A stretch of 64,000 nt of DNA from Clostridium fungisolvens (lineage in GTDB: Bacteria > Bacillota > Clostridia > Clostridiales > Clostridiaceae). Location of the stretch: the NCBI RefSeq assembly GCF_014193895.1, contig NZ_BLZR01000001.1:2666001-2730000 (forward strand). Reading direction: 5' to 3'. Under the pieces are notes generated by a model. The model was given only the letters and a program-made list of their open reading frames with translations, was not told the DNA's origin and ran no database searches. Of this stretch, positions 35,564 through 44,153 are shown one piece after another (positions within the stretch are counted from its first letter, which is position 1; every line of letters begins with the position of its first letter). The position numbers and the translations under genes are program-made.

Positions 35564-36892
35564 CTATTTTAATTCTGGCCAGTATTCTTTATTAGCTTCA
35601 ATCATCTCATCTAAAATCTTCTTAGCTACAAAAGCAGAAGGTATTGGTTTGTTCATAGTAAATGCCATAAGAGCTTTTTCATAAGAGCCTTCAATTGCAG
35701 CTTCTACCACTAGTTTTTCACAAGCTTCTTGTTGTTCAATTAGACCTTTATAGAAGGTTGGAATTTCTCCAACTCTAACTGGTTCTGGACCATCTTTAGT
35801 GATGTAAGCTGGTATTTCTACCATTGCATCATCTGGTAAGTTTTTAACAGCACCATTATTCTCAACCATAACTAGATGCCTCTTTCTCATATCAAAAGCT
35901 AAACTCATAGCAACTTCCACAATAAATTCTCCATGTACACCTGTGAAGAATTGAGTAAGGTCTATTTCACCTGTTGCATTGTACTGGTCTACAGCATCAA
36001 ATATCTTCTTCTCTCTTCCTTCCATTACTTCATTAGCTCTAGTGTGGTTCTTATCTGCATCTTTAACAATGCTGTCTCCTAGTAGATAATATTGCATATA
36101 AGTGTTTGGAAGATATTTAGGGAACATTCTCATTATATATTTAGCATTATCAAAGGTATGAAGCCAAGAAGCATCATTATGCCTTACTTCACTTCTTGAA
36201 TCTGGAGGAATATATCCATGTTCAGCTACATAAGCTTTTAATTCTTCAGTTTTATCTTCTCCCTTTACTCTAATCTTAGTAAACCAACCAAAGTGATTTA
36301 ACCCAAAGTAATCAGCTTCTATATCATGCCTATCACAATCTAAAATATTAGCCATATTTCTCATTATAGCTACTGGCATATCACATATATTAAGAATTCT
36401 AGCCTTTGGTCTTAATTTGTGCATAGCTTTAGCAACTATTGCAGCAGGGTTAGAATAGTTTACAATCCAATAATTTGGGCTTGCATACTTTTCACAGAAA
36501 TCTATCATCTCAACCATTGGATATATAGTTCTTAAACCATACGCAAGTCCTCCTGGCCCACAGGTTTCTTGTCCTACAACATCGTATTTTAGTGGTATTT
36601 TTTCATCCTGCTCTCTTAATTTATATAAACCCACACGCATTTGGGCAAATACAAAGTCAGCATCCTTGAAACCTTCTTCAGGATCTGTTGTAAATACAAG
36701 TTTTACCTCAGGATCAAACATCTCAACAACCTTTTTAACTATTACCCCAACCTTGTTTTGACGTTCTTCATTTATATCATATAATCTTAATTCCGATATC
36801 TTAAAATCTTCTTTTCTTGAAAGCAAACTTTTTACGATTCCTGGAGTGTATGTGCTTCCACCGCCTACGATTACTAGTTTAAATGTTCTCAT
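35564..36892 (-). CDS. malH: 6-phospho-alpha-glucosidase (GH4)
   Basis: A 442-residue family 4 glycosidase, an NAD- and Mn-dependent enzyme. The dinucleotide-binding start is VIVGGGSTYTPG; Cys170-Asp171 in ILNICDMPVA and His200 in GLNHFGW are the expected metal and catalytic residues. The CDMP sequence is the one associated with 6-phospho-alpha-glucosidases (GlvA, MalH) rather than beta-specific members. It hydrolyses 6-phospho-maltose-type disaccharides delivered by the neighbouring permease, giving glucose and glucose 6-phosphate. It is the middle gene of the operon, 26 bases after the EIICB gene. Confidence 0.93.
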   Translation of the reverse strand: MRTFKLVIVGGGSTYTPGIVKSLLSRKEDFKISELRLYDINEERQNKVGVIVKKVVEMFDPEVKLVFTTDPEEGFKDADFVFAQMRVGLYKLREQDEKIPLKYDVVGQETCGPGGLAYGLRTIYPMVEMIDFCEKYASPNYWIVNYSNPAAIVAKAMHKLRPKARILNICDMPVAIMRNMANILDCDRHDIEADYFGLNHFGWFTKIRVKGEDKTEELKAYVAEHGYIPPDSRSEVRHNDASWLHTFDNAKYIMRMFPKYLPNTYMQYYLLGDSIVKDADKNHTRANEVMEGREKKIFDAVDQYNATGEIDLTQFFTGVHGEFIVEVAMSLAFDMRKRHLVMVENNGAVKNLPDDAMVEIPAYITKDGPEPVRVGEIPTFYKGLIEQQEACEKLVVEAAIEGSYEKALMAFTMNKPIPSAFVAKKILDEMIEANKEYWPELK

Positions 36893-36918
36893 ATTAATGC
36901 TTCCTCTCTAATTTAAAT

Positions 36919-38520
36919 TTACTTTAATGTTTCCATTGTTTCTAAAGCTTCATCTACAATAGTTCTTATTTTATTTATTGTAAGTCCATAAACAACTTGG
37001 ATATTGTTGCCTTTTCTCACAACTCCAGATGCTCCAGTTGTTTTTAAGGTTTTTTCATCGATTAAAGTATTATCTGCAACTTCAACCCTAAGTCTTGAGA
37101 AGCAATTATCTACAGTTAAAATATTCTTTTTACCACCTAAAGCTTTTATAATTGTTAAAGCCTTTTCTCTATCTTCAGCTTCTTCATCATTCTTACTAGC
37201 TGACTTCATTTGATTTTTTACTGCTGCTGCATTTTCATTTAAGTCCACTGCCATATCAGTATCATCATCTTCTCTTCCTGGAGTCTTTAAATCTAACTTT
37301 TCAATCATAATTTTAAATACAAAGAATAATACAACTATCTCAACAAGACCAACTAATACATATAAAGGCCAATGAGTTTTAGAAATTCCAGCTGGTAGAT
37401 TAATAACAAGGAAATCTAAAATACCATTTGTTGCACAAACTCTTACGTTTAATAAGTAAACAAACATTTGGAACAATCCATCAATAACTGAATATACAAA
37501 CCATAATAATGGTGCTGCAAATATAAAGGTAAATTCTAAAGGTTCAGTAATACCTGCGATAACAGCTGTTAAAGTTGATGGGATAAGTTGAGCCTTTAAG
37601 TTATTACGTTTACCTTTTTTAGCTGTGAAGTAGAATGCTAAAGCTACACCAATTACACCAAAGGTTTTAACTAATCCATAAGTCAAGAATCTTGCGGAAT
37701 CTCTCATCATAGTTACACTAGGATCACCTAGTAAAGCTAAGAATACAGGTTTTGCACCAATTACATTTTGTCCGCCTATCATCATCTGATCTCCAACGGA
37801 TGAATATAAGAATGGTGACCATATTAAGTGATGTAATCCTGTTGGTACTAAAAATCTATTTAAGAATCCATAAACAAATACTCCGATCGGTCCAGCAGTA
37901 TTCATAAATCCTGTTAATGCTGAAATTCCACCTGCAATAGTTGGCCAAACATAAGTGATAACGATACTAAATACTGCAATTATTGGGATCATTACAATGA
38001 ATACAAGCTTACTATTCCCATAAGGAGCCATGGCACTTTTAAATTCTTTAGTTACATATTTATTGTGAACCAAGGCAACTAGGACACCTAGAATCATTCC
38101 TAGAAATACTCCCATATCAGTTACATGGAATCCTAACTGTATCGTTTGTCCAGTTCCATATAATGCTCCTGCTGTATCTCCCTTTATAATTTTTCCTGAT
38201 AGTTCTAACCATTTGCTGTTAGCACCTAAAAACAAAATATAGGACATTATAGAAACAAACGCTGCTTCTGCTTTTTTCTTTTTAGCCATCCCCATGGCTA
38301 TTCCAACACAGAATAAAATACTTAAGTTACCCATGATAGGTGACAACATACCATTGAAAAACTTACCTATGGTCCAGATTACACCTTTTTCAGTAACAAA
38401 AGCTGTATTTGTAAAAACTGCAGTTAATGCAATAGACATACCTACTATTGGTAAAAATAAGACCGGTCCAATCATAGCTTTGGCAAACTTTTGCATACTA
38501 TTTATAATCTTATCTTTCAT
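36919..38520 (-). CDS. malP: PTS alpha-glucoside-specific EIICB permease
   Basis: A 533-residue permease. The EIIC domain (residues about 1-425) has some ten membrane segments and the typical substrate-loop sequences LHHLIWSPF and ITEPLEFTF. A charged linker leads to the EIIB domain with the phosphorylation site Cys473 in VDNCFSRLRV. This is the MalP/GlvC/AglA layout for maltose and related alpha-glucosides. It is the first gene of the operon. Three AACATGTT palindromes lie upstream. GAGGGG precedes the ATG. Confidence 0.93.
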   Translation of the reverse strand: MKDKIINSMQKFAKAMIGPVLFLPIVGMSIALTAVFTNTAFVTEKGVIWTIGKFFNGMLSPIMGNLSILFCVGIAMGMAKKKKAEAAFVSIMSYILFLGANSKWLELSGKIIKGDTAGALYGTGQTIQLGFHVTDMGVFLGMILGVLVALVHNKYVTKEFKSAMAPYGNSKLVFIVMIPIIAVFSIVITYVWPTIAGGISALTGFMNTAGPIGVFVYGFLNRFLVPTGLHHLIWSPFLYSSVGDQMMIGGQNVIGAKPVFLALLGDPSVTMMRDSARFLTYGLVKTFGVIGVALAFYFTAKKGKRNNLKAQLIPSTLTAVIAGITEPLEFTFIFAAPLLWFVYSVIDGLFQMFVYLLNVRVCATNGILDFLVINLPAGISKTHWPLYVLVGLVEIVVLFFVFKIMIEKLDLKTPGREDDDTDMAVDLNENAAAVKNQMKSASKNDEEAEDREKALTIIKALGGKKNILTVDNCFSRLRVEVADNTLIDEKTLKTTGASGVVRKGNNIQVVYGLTINKIRTIVDEALETMETLK

Positions 38521-38578
38521 TTAATATACCCCTCTACTATTTAATAAATTGTCTCTGGTAATTACCTGAACCTAGAAT

Positions 38579-38659
38579 AACATGTTTAATAATCAATGTT
38601 AATAGCTTTGGCCCTTTCAGTAACATGTTGACCAAAAAGTGAACATGTTTACCTTTACA
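38579..38659 (-). promoter_or_regulatory. Three AACATGTT operator-like palindromes and a near-cre site upstream of malP
   Basis: The palindrome AACATGTT occurs at 38579-38586, 38622-38629 and 38642-38649; the last two are 20 bp apart, about two helical turns. TGTAAAGGTAAACA on the minus strand (38646-38659) is a cre-like site with one central mismatch. A good -35/-10 pair is not evident, which would suit an activator. The nearby RpiR-type regulator is the likeliest ligand-dependent factor. Confidence 0.6.
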
Positions 38660-38797
38660 TCGAAAATTAGGATGCTATTGAAATTAAATATTTAGTCATC
38701 CGATGCTTTAATTCTAATAGCTTGCGCATATAGCATCTCCTATATAACCAATTAATTTAAACTATAGTGTTGAAAATGTTCCAAATAAAAATACAAA

Positions 38798-38832
38798 AAA
38801 GACTACCATGAGAAAAACTCAAGATAGTCTTT
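38798..38832 (-). terminator. Intrinsic terminator of the hemerythrin-like gene
   Basis: Minus-strand stem AAGACTA-TGAG with CTCA-TAGTCTT around a T-rich loop, then TTTTTTG. It is 40 bases after the stop codon. Confidence 0.8.
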
Positions 38833-38871
38833 ACTAAAGATGATGGAATTCAAATATTTAACTATTAGATC

Positions 38872-39492
38872 TTACATTGGGGTAAATTGTGCTAAATTAT
38901 AAATACCTAATACTTGCTCTATTTCGGCAATTTTATTTACTATATGTTCAAATCCGTCTTCACCAAATTTTTGTTCTTCTATTTCCTCAAAGCGCTCTCC
39001 TAATTCTTTAAATTCTTCTGGTGTTACCAATTCATGAAGTTCTGGAAATACAACTGTATCCTCACGAGCAGAATGAGGTTCATACATATTTATATAAAGT
39101 GTTAGTAATTGAATTAATTGAATAATGTTTTCAAAGCTATAGATATTTTTTATTGATGAAAAATATAGTATATTTTCTGTTAAGTTAGAAGCTGCGTCAT
39201 GTTGCCTACGGAGGGTATTTATAAGTTCAATGTACTTAGGACTTCGTGAAAACTTAGGAAAAACATATTGTTCCTCTAACTTTTGATGATAATTTTCAAT
39301 AAATTCATGTGCTATTGAAGCAGAATTATAAATAACAGCATAAATGTTTATCTGATTACTTAATTTTTCTCCTTTCAAGTATCTTAATGCATCGCTGTAA
39401 ATTAATAGAATACGACGTAAAACTCCGTGCTCTCTCATTAGATCCTCCGTAGGAGAAACTTCTATTTCGTTTTCAATAGTATTTGTAATCAC
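38872..39492 (-). CDS. Hemerythrin HHE-domain protein
   Basis: A 206-residue helical protein with the HHE cation-binding pattern: LMREHGVLRRI, then IENYHQKLEEQYVFP, then LRRQHDAASN and EPHSAREDTVVFPEL. The spaced His and Glu residues would bind a di-iron centre. Such proteins bind O2 or NO or act in iron and oxidative-stress responses, which is plausible in an anaerobe. Translation appears to begin at GTG with AAGGTG nine bases upstream; the only other candidate start is internal. It is a single-gene unit. Confidence 0.9.
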   Translation of the reverse strand: MITNTIENEIEVSPTEDLMREHGVLRRILLIYSDALRYLKGEKLSNQINIYAVIYNSASIAHEFIENYHQKLEEQYVFPKFSRSPKYIELINTLRRQHDAASNLTENILYFSSIKNIYSFENIIQLIQLLTLYINMYEPHSAREDTVVFPELHELVTPEEFKELGERFEEIEEQKFGEDGFEHIVNKIAEIEQVLGIYNLAQFTPM

Positions 39493-39731
39493 CGGTTATC
39501 ACACCTTTTCCATATTAATTTTAAATAAGTTTCTTGCACAAAACTTCCTATATGTATAACTTAATAGTTGAAATAGAAATCCCATAGTTTATTTTTAGAG
39601 TAATAAACTAACAGTCCCCACAGTATATGCTCTTAAATATGCATTTGTGAAGAAATTCTTAAACTAAATAAATAGATATACATAATAGTTAATATGAATT
39701 TTGGTTGGTTCTGATTAGTATAATGGAATAT

Positions 39732-40463
39732 CTATTCTTTCAAACTGTTCATAACCTTATCTAGTAAATATTCCATTACTATCATCACTCTTGCATAAAA
39801 ATAGTTAGCTGTAATATTTCTATCATCTAGTTCTTTGTCGTCTAAAATAGAAAAATGAATTGTTGATTTCTTTGCCATATAACTTGCTTGATTTCCGGTG
39901 AAAGTGATAATATCTAATTCATTCTTTGATGCATAATCAATAACCTTTGTTACACTTTCAGTTTCACCACTCTTAGAAATTCCGATTACTAAAGCTCCGC
40001 CGATTTGATTACTATCATATACTCCATAGGAATTAGTCTTAATACACTTAAAGCCTAACACAAGCATTTTCCTACAAAAAAATTCAGCTATAGGTGTGGA
40101 AAAACCAGTGGCAGTTATGAAAATGATATTTTCTCTATGCTTAATAAGTGTAGACACAAAATCATCTATCTTAATCTTATCTATTTCTTCAATAAAGCTA
40201 GTAATATCAGAAGTTCTATCTTGATTCTTCTTTTGATTTTTTATGATAAAGTTTAAGCGATATATCATATCCGTATAACCTGTATAACCAAGTTTTTTCG
40301 ATACCTTAATTATTGTAGCTGCAGAAGTATAATTGATATTAGCAACTTCCCTAACGCCTTTATTTAACACCAAATCTATATTATTTATTATGTATTCAAG
40401 TACCTGTCTCTCTACTTCAGTTAATTTATAATTATCAGCAAGCTTATAAATATCAAACTCCAT
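39732..40463 (-). CDS. MurR/RpiR family transcriptional regulator
   Basis: A 243-residue regulator with an N-terminal RpiR helix-turn-helix (VREVANINYTSAATIIKVSK near residues 38-57) and a C-terminal SIS sugar-phosphate-binding domain (IFITATGFSTPIAEFF and GISKSGETESV). It would sense a phosphorylated sugar. It lies about 1.2 kb upstream of the alpha-glucoside PTS operon on the same strand, with the hemerythrin gene between, and is the natural candidate to bind the AACATGTT sites. AGGAGG precedes the ATG. Confidence 0.92.
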   Translation of the reverse strand: MEFDIYKLADNYKLTEVERQVLEYIINNIDLVLNKGVREVANINYTSAATIIKVSKKLGYTGYTDMIYRLNFIIKNQKKNQDRTSDITSFIEEIDKIKIDDFVSTLIKHRENIIFITATGFSTPIAEFFCRKMLVLGFKCIKTNSYGVYDSNQIGGALVIGISKSGETESVTKVIDYASKNELDIITFTGNQASYMAKKSTIHFSILDDKELDDRNITANYFYARVMIVMEYLLDKVMNSLKE

Positions 40464-40647
40464 GTTGTTTTCCTCCTAAGTTATATATAGATATCCCAGT
40501 TCTAATAAAATCTATTTATCAAATAAAACTCCATTAATAGTTAAATAAATTATTTTATATAAATGTATTTGATTTATTAAGCATTAAAAAAACTGCACTT
40601 AAAAAGGATTATACTATTCTTTTATAACAAGGAACATAGCCTAAACA

Positions 40648-40687
40648 AAAAATATCACAAGTACCAATTAGGCATCCGTGATATTTT
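40648..40687 (-). terminator. Intrinsic terminator of the 40743-41805 gene pair
   Basis: AAAATATCAC pairs with GTGATATTTT (10 bp) with a T-run on the minus-strand side. It follows the stop codon at 40743. Confidence 0.75.
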
Positions 40688-40742
40688 CTTATAATCATAC
40701 ATTATACTATTCATAAGTTCACAAAGAATATATCTTAAGTTA

Positions 40743-41174
40743 TTATAAATACTTCTCACACATTATCTCGACATATTCTATTGCATCTTTTAGCTTTGCT
40801 CCTGTTATATCTCTATATCTTTTAACAGCTTTAATCTTTTCACCATCTAAAATATATTGCTTTAGTTCAGCATCTTCCACCTCAGCCACTTCATACCCAT
40901 GAAACTCTCTCATTTTCTTATCCCAGGTTTTTGAACCCATTACTATTGAAAAAAGCACCATAGCAATTATGTAAATTGAAAGCTTTAAAAATAATTCTGA
41001 AGTATTATAAGCTAGACCACCAAAGATATGATTTATAACTATAATTGGAATGGCTACAGCTAAAAGAACACTTCCACCGAATATTGCTGTCATAAAAGCT
41101 ACATATTTACCTTTTCCCATTGCCTCATATTTGGCCCATTGCTCTCGTTGTTTATCTTTATCATATTTTTTCAT
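40743..41174 (-). CDS. Two-TM membrane protein with L7/L12-like C-terminal segment
   Basis: A 143-residue protein. Two hydrophobic segments lie near residues 27-51 and 62-82. The C-terminal 35 residues (GEKIKAVKRYRDITGAKLKD and on) resemble the C-terminal helical fold of ribosomal protein L7/L12, a module also seen attached to small membrane proteins. No enzymatic role is suggested. GTGGAG precedes the ATG. It lies 31 bases after the 41206-41805 gene and shares its terminator. Confidence 0.72.
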   Translation of the reverse strand: MKKYDKDKQREQWAKYEAMGKGKYVAFMTAIFGGSVLLAVAIPIIVINHIFGGLAYNTSELFLKLSIYIIAMVLFSIVMGSKTWDKKMREFHGYEVAEVEDAELKQYILDGEKIKAVKRYRDITGAKLKDAIEYVEIMCEKYL

Positions 41175-41205
41175 AAATTCTCCACTTTCTATAATCTTAT
41201 ACTCC

Positions 41206-41805
41206 TTATATAACTACTCCTGGTTTTTCATTACTGGCTGAACCTATGTCGCACAATTCCTTTAGCACTTCTGAAAAAAGCTCGTACAACTCCTTAAGTC
41301 TTTCTACATCCTTTATAACACCAACCACATTAAAATAAAGCTCATCAACTCCATCAGGAAAATGTGATTTAAAATATCCTTCATCATCTTTGATTTCAAG
41401 ACTTATACTAGGCTGATATTGTATTAATCGTCTTATATTATCACTTGCAAATAGCTGTTTTACTTTACTTTCATTGTTGCCCTTTATTATAAAAGCTTCA
41501 TCAAACTGTGGATACCCAACATTAATATCTTCCATACCGAACATCTTTCCCAGTCCACTGAATACACCACTTCTATATATCTTAAAGTAGAAGTTATCAA
41601 GGTTTACAAAAGGTGCCCTCATTCTTGTATAGGTTATCGATGATTTCCCTGTTGAAACTACATATGTATCAAGCACAACAGTCCAATTATCTACATGTGC
41701 CTCAACCCTATCACCTTTCCAAATTCCATTGTTTACATAATCAGCATTAATTTCTGATGCAAGCTGCTGCCATATTTCTTTTTTACTTGGTCCAAATAGT
41801 CCCAT
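41206..41805 (-). CDS. Protein of unknown function (DUF3137-like impression)
   Basis: A 199-residue soluble protein beginning MGLFGPSKKEIWQQLASEIN, with a beta-rich middle (DRVEAHVDNWTVVLDTYVVS) and FDEAFIIKGNNESKVKQLF, which recall DUF3137-type proteins. This is an impression only. A longer frame extends 27 codons upstream, but AAGGAG lies just before this ATG. It is the first gene of a probable pair with 40743-41174. Confidence 0.75.
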   Translation of the reverse strand: MGLFGPSKKEIWQQLASEINADYVNNGIWKGDRVEAHVDNWTVVLDTYVVSTGKSSITYTRMRAPFVNLDNFYFKIYRSGVFSGLGKMFGMEDINVGYPQFDEAFIIKGNNESKVKQLFASDNIRRLIQYQPSISLEIKDDEGYFKSHFPDGVDELYFNVVGVIKDVERLKELYELFSEVLKELCDIGSASNEKPGVVI

Positions 41806-41916
41806 AAATTCGCTTCTCCTTACCCCTAAATCATATTTGTATGTTATTAATATATACATTATATGGTGTAACCTACAATATATCAATTTGCACCTACATC
41901 TTATTTTAACTTAGTA

Positions 41917-42597
41917 TTATTGTGAGTCTTCTAATTTTGAAAACGGACATACTTTTATGCAAGTATAACATGAAAATACGAATCCCCCTGCAGGTGTTGA
42001 CCTGCCACAGATTTGCCTGCATTTCTTCTGATTTATTGTAATACCATCTAATGCAGACTGAGGGCATGATTTTAAACAAAGGTTACACCCTTCAATGCAT
42101 AGTTCCTTTGCCACAGTATCTGGAGTTAATTCCATATTTGTAATTACAGCTCCAAGATAAAGTCTATTACCGTATTTTTCATTTATCAACAAAGTATTTT
42201 TGCCAATGTGTCCTAATCCACATGCTTGAGCCGCATGTTTTTGTGATAATATACCTCTTCCTTGCATATTATCAGGATCCCAATACTCATAAGGCTCATC
42301 TGAAGGAATAGGTATAGCCTTATAACCTTGTGATTCAATATAAAAAGTAAGTTTAACAGAAATATCATCCAATAGCTCAACTATCTTATTTTTCATCATT
42401 GTGTACGGTACTTTAGTATTGGCATCAAGTAGGCTTGGAGAATAGTGTTTTCCAATTGATATTACTGATCTCGCTTCAGGATAAATATCTACTGGGTGAA
42501 ATCCTTTTGGTGCGTCCTTAAATCTTTCTATACTTCCTATCCCACATAAATCAGCACCTAATGAATATGATAAATTTTTAATTTGATTGTTATCCAT
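41917..42597 (-). CDS. Epoxyqueuosine-reductase-like double 4Fe-4S protein
   Basis: A 226-residue protein with two clustered 4Fe-4S motifs near the C-terminus: CIEGCNLCLKSCP and CYTCIKVCP, with a further CRQICG. The N-terminal part (LGADLCGIGSIERF, VISIGKHYS, PYEYWDPDNMQGRG) resembles QueG, but the protein is much shorter than QueG (about 380 residues) and lacks its HEAT-like C-terminus. It belongs to the epoxyqueuosine-reductase-like/reductive dehalogenase-related group common in clostridia. No clear ribosome binding site is present. Confidence 0.85.
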   Translation of the reverse strand: MDNNQIKNLSYSLGADLCGIGSIERFKDAPKGFHPVDIYPEARSVISIGKHYSPSLLDANTKVPYTMMKNKIVELLDDISVKLTFYIESQGYKAIPIPSDEPYEYWDPDNMQGRGILSQKHAAQACGLGHIGKNTLLINEKYGNRLYLGAVITNMELTPDTVAKELCIEGCNLCLKSCPQSALDGITINQKKCRQICGRSTPAGGFVFSCYTCIKVCPFSKLEDSQ

Positions 42598-42966
42598 AAG
42601 TTTTGCTTTGTAAGAGTGTTATAAGCAACATACTCTCACTTAACTTTACCTCCTTCTTTTTTAATTATGTTTTCTATTTCTAAAAGTACAACCTATATCA
42701 GTAAATACCGCGTTGAAATATCTAAATGATTATTCTTTTAATAACTTGATATAATTTTTTAGAACTATAATGACTTAATGCAATATATGCCCTGCTTATG
42801 AAAAATAGTTACCTTTTGAAAAAGTAGATTATTGCATATATAGATATACATTATTTTAAAATTAATGTTATAATTGGAATTATATTAATTATAACTTAAT
42901 TGTAAAGTAATATACATTGAAATATTATAGTTTAATGCATTAGCTTAAGGAGATTATAGGAAGAAC
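42598..42966. other. Intergenic region without recognisable features
   Basis: This 369-base AT-rich interval separates divergent genes. I see no open frame with a ribosome binding site, no strong hairpin and no known RNA motif. Confidence 0.5.
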
Positions 42967-43344
42967 ATGTGGGATGCTATTAAGAAAATCATATATATAA
43001 TATTAATAATATGGACTGTTATAGTATTATTTATTGCATATAACAAAATAGAATTTACTTTTATGCTTCAATTCTTTTCAAGCTATGTAATATTCTTAAT
43101 GTTGTCCGGCTTATATTTTATAATTAATATATTTTTAAATATGAAGAAACTAAACTGGGGTACAATGAAAAAAATGATGCTAAAGTTTATTATTACCGCT
43201 TTCGCATTTTGGGCTTGCAACGTTTTATTTATTTACTTTACTAAAGGCGAATTAATACTAGTTAATAAAATTTGGGGAGCTATACTTGCTTCTTTTGGTC
43301 TTACTTTCGGAGAATTAATATTTTTTAAAAAGACTACAGATTAA
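42967..43344 (+). CDS. Small four-TM membrane protein
   Basis: A 125-residue protein with four hydrophobic segments (about residues 8-27, 32-58, 72-96 and 102-118). No motif is recognisable. AGGAAG lies about nine bases before the ATG. A very strong terminator follows, so it is transcribed alone. Confidence 0.7.
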   Translation: MWDAIKKIIYIILIIWTVIVLFIAYNKIEFTFMLQFFSSYVIFLMLSGLYFIINIFLNMKKLNWGTMKKMMLKFIITAFAFWACNVLFIYFTKGELILVNKIWGAILASFGLTFGELIFFKKTTD

Positions 43345-43354
43345 CATTTATAAT

Positions 43355-43408
43355 GGGTTGATACAAGATGAGGTACTTTGCTTCATCTGTATCAACCCAT
43401 TTTTATTT
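43355..43408 (+). terminator. Strong intrinsic terminator
   Basis: GGGTTGATAC-AGATGA pairs with TCATCT-GTATCAACCC, followed by a T-rich tract, 10 bases after the stop codon. Confidence 0.88.
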
Positions 43409-43562
43409 TAGTTGGACATATTCTTTTATCCGATAGTATAAAGATTTAATTTCGACTTAGTGTTTTTCTGATTATCTCAATAGATTTAAAACTGAGCTTG
43501 TGAATAAATACAGATTTAAAGCCTACTAGCTATAAAATAACTTTACTACAACACACACACTT

Positions 43563-43904
43563 CTATTTATCTTTAGAATTGCAAAAAGCTATATACTTGT
43601 CACTCCAGACCTTAAGACTGTCCAAAACTTCTATAAATTCCTTTCCAATGTCGCTTAGATCATACTCTACCTTTGGAGGAATCTGAGCATAAACAGTTCT
43701 ATTAACCACACCATACTCTTCTAAAGCACGTAATTGTTTAGTTAGTGTAGCCTGTGTTATCTCTGGCAAAAGTCTTTGTAACTCATTAAATCTAAGCTTT
43801 TTTTCACTTAGGTGGTGTAGTATAACCACAGCCCATTTTCCTGATAATATCCTTTGAGCAGTGGCATAAGGGCATTTTCCAAATAGTTCTTCCTGCGTTA
43901 ACAT
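43563..43904 (-). CDS. HxlR family transcriptional regulator (QorR-like)
   Basis: A 113-residue winged-helix regulator of the HxlR family. LTQEELFGKCPYATAQRILS carries Cys10, the N-terminal cysteine used for redox or quinone sensing in QorR/HypR-type members. The helix-turn-helix is at FNELQRLLPEITQATLTKQL. It is divergent from the NmrA-like oxidoreductase gene, the same arrangement as E. coli ytfH (qorR) and ytfG (qorB), so it probably represses that gene. AAGGAGG precedes the ATG. Confidence 0.92.
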   Translation of the reverse strand: MLTQEELFGKCPYATAQRILSGKWAVVILHHLSEKKLRFNELQRLLPEITQATLTKQLRALEEYGVVNRTVYAQIPPKVEYDLSDIGKEFIEVLDSLKVWSDKYIAFCNSKDK

Positions 43905-43922
43905 ATATCCTCCTTATATGGA

Positions 43923-44010
43923 TGTACCACTTTGTAATAAAATTTATATTTTCAAACTCTCCTCTCAGAACCCAGAGGAGTTTTGAAAATAGATTCTGAT
44001 CGAATTGGTA
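43923..44010. repeat. MITE-like palindromic element, TGTACCA family copy 2
   Basis: TGTACCA at 43923 and TGGTACA ending at 44010 bound imperfect inverted arms that meet in a strong stem TTTTCAAA-CTC-CTCT with its complement around CAGAACCC. Similar sequences lie at 9716-9806 and near 61045-61115. It separates hxlR from the divergent promoter region. Confidence 0.7.
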
Positions 44011-44016
44011 CAGCCT

Positions 44017-44085
44017 TAGTATCTTTTTAGATACTATGTATTAAAAATAATTGTACTTGTTTAATTTTATGTAAGCAAATATAAT
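44017..44085 (+). promoter_or_regulatory. Operator and promoter of the QorB-like gene
   Basis: TAGTATCT-TTTT-AGATACTA (44017-44036) is a perfect 8-bp inverted repeat, suitable for a dimeric HxlR protein. Downstream, TTGTTT (44057-44062), 17 bases, TATAAT (44080-44085) form a sigma-A-type promoter 69 bases before the start codon. Confidence 0.7.
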
Positions 44086-44153
44086 TTGTGTATACTTAAT
44101 TATATCACTGAAATTTTTGATAAACAAACAAAACCTATATGGAGGTATTAAAT

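Noticed and set aside
41806..41886. N-terminal extension of the 41206 gene, and similar extensions of the manX, DUF956, MarR (57522) and chemoreceptor genes
   Set aside because: In each case an AGGAGG-type site sits directly before an internal ATG, and the extension reads through promoter or leader DNA.
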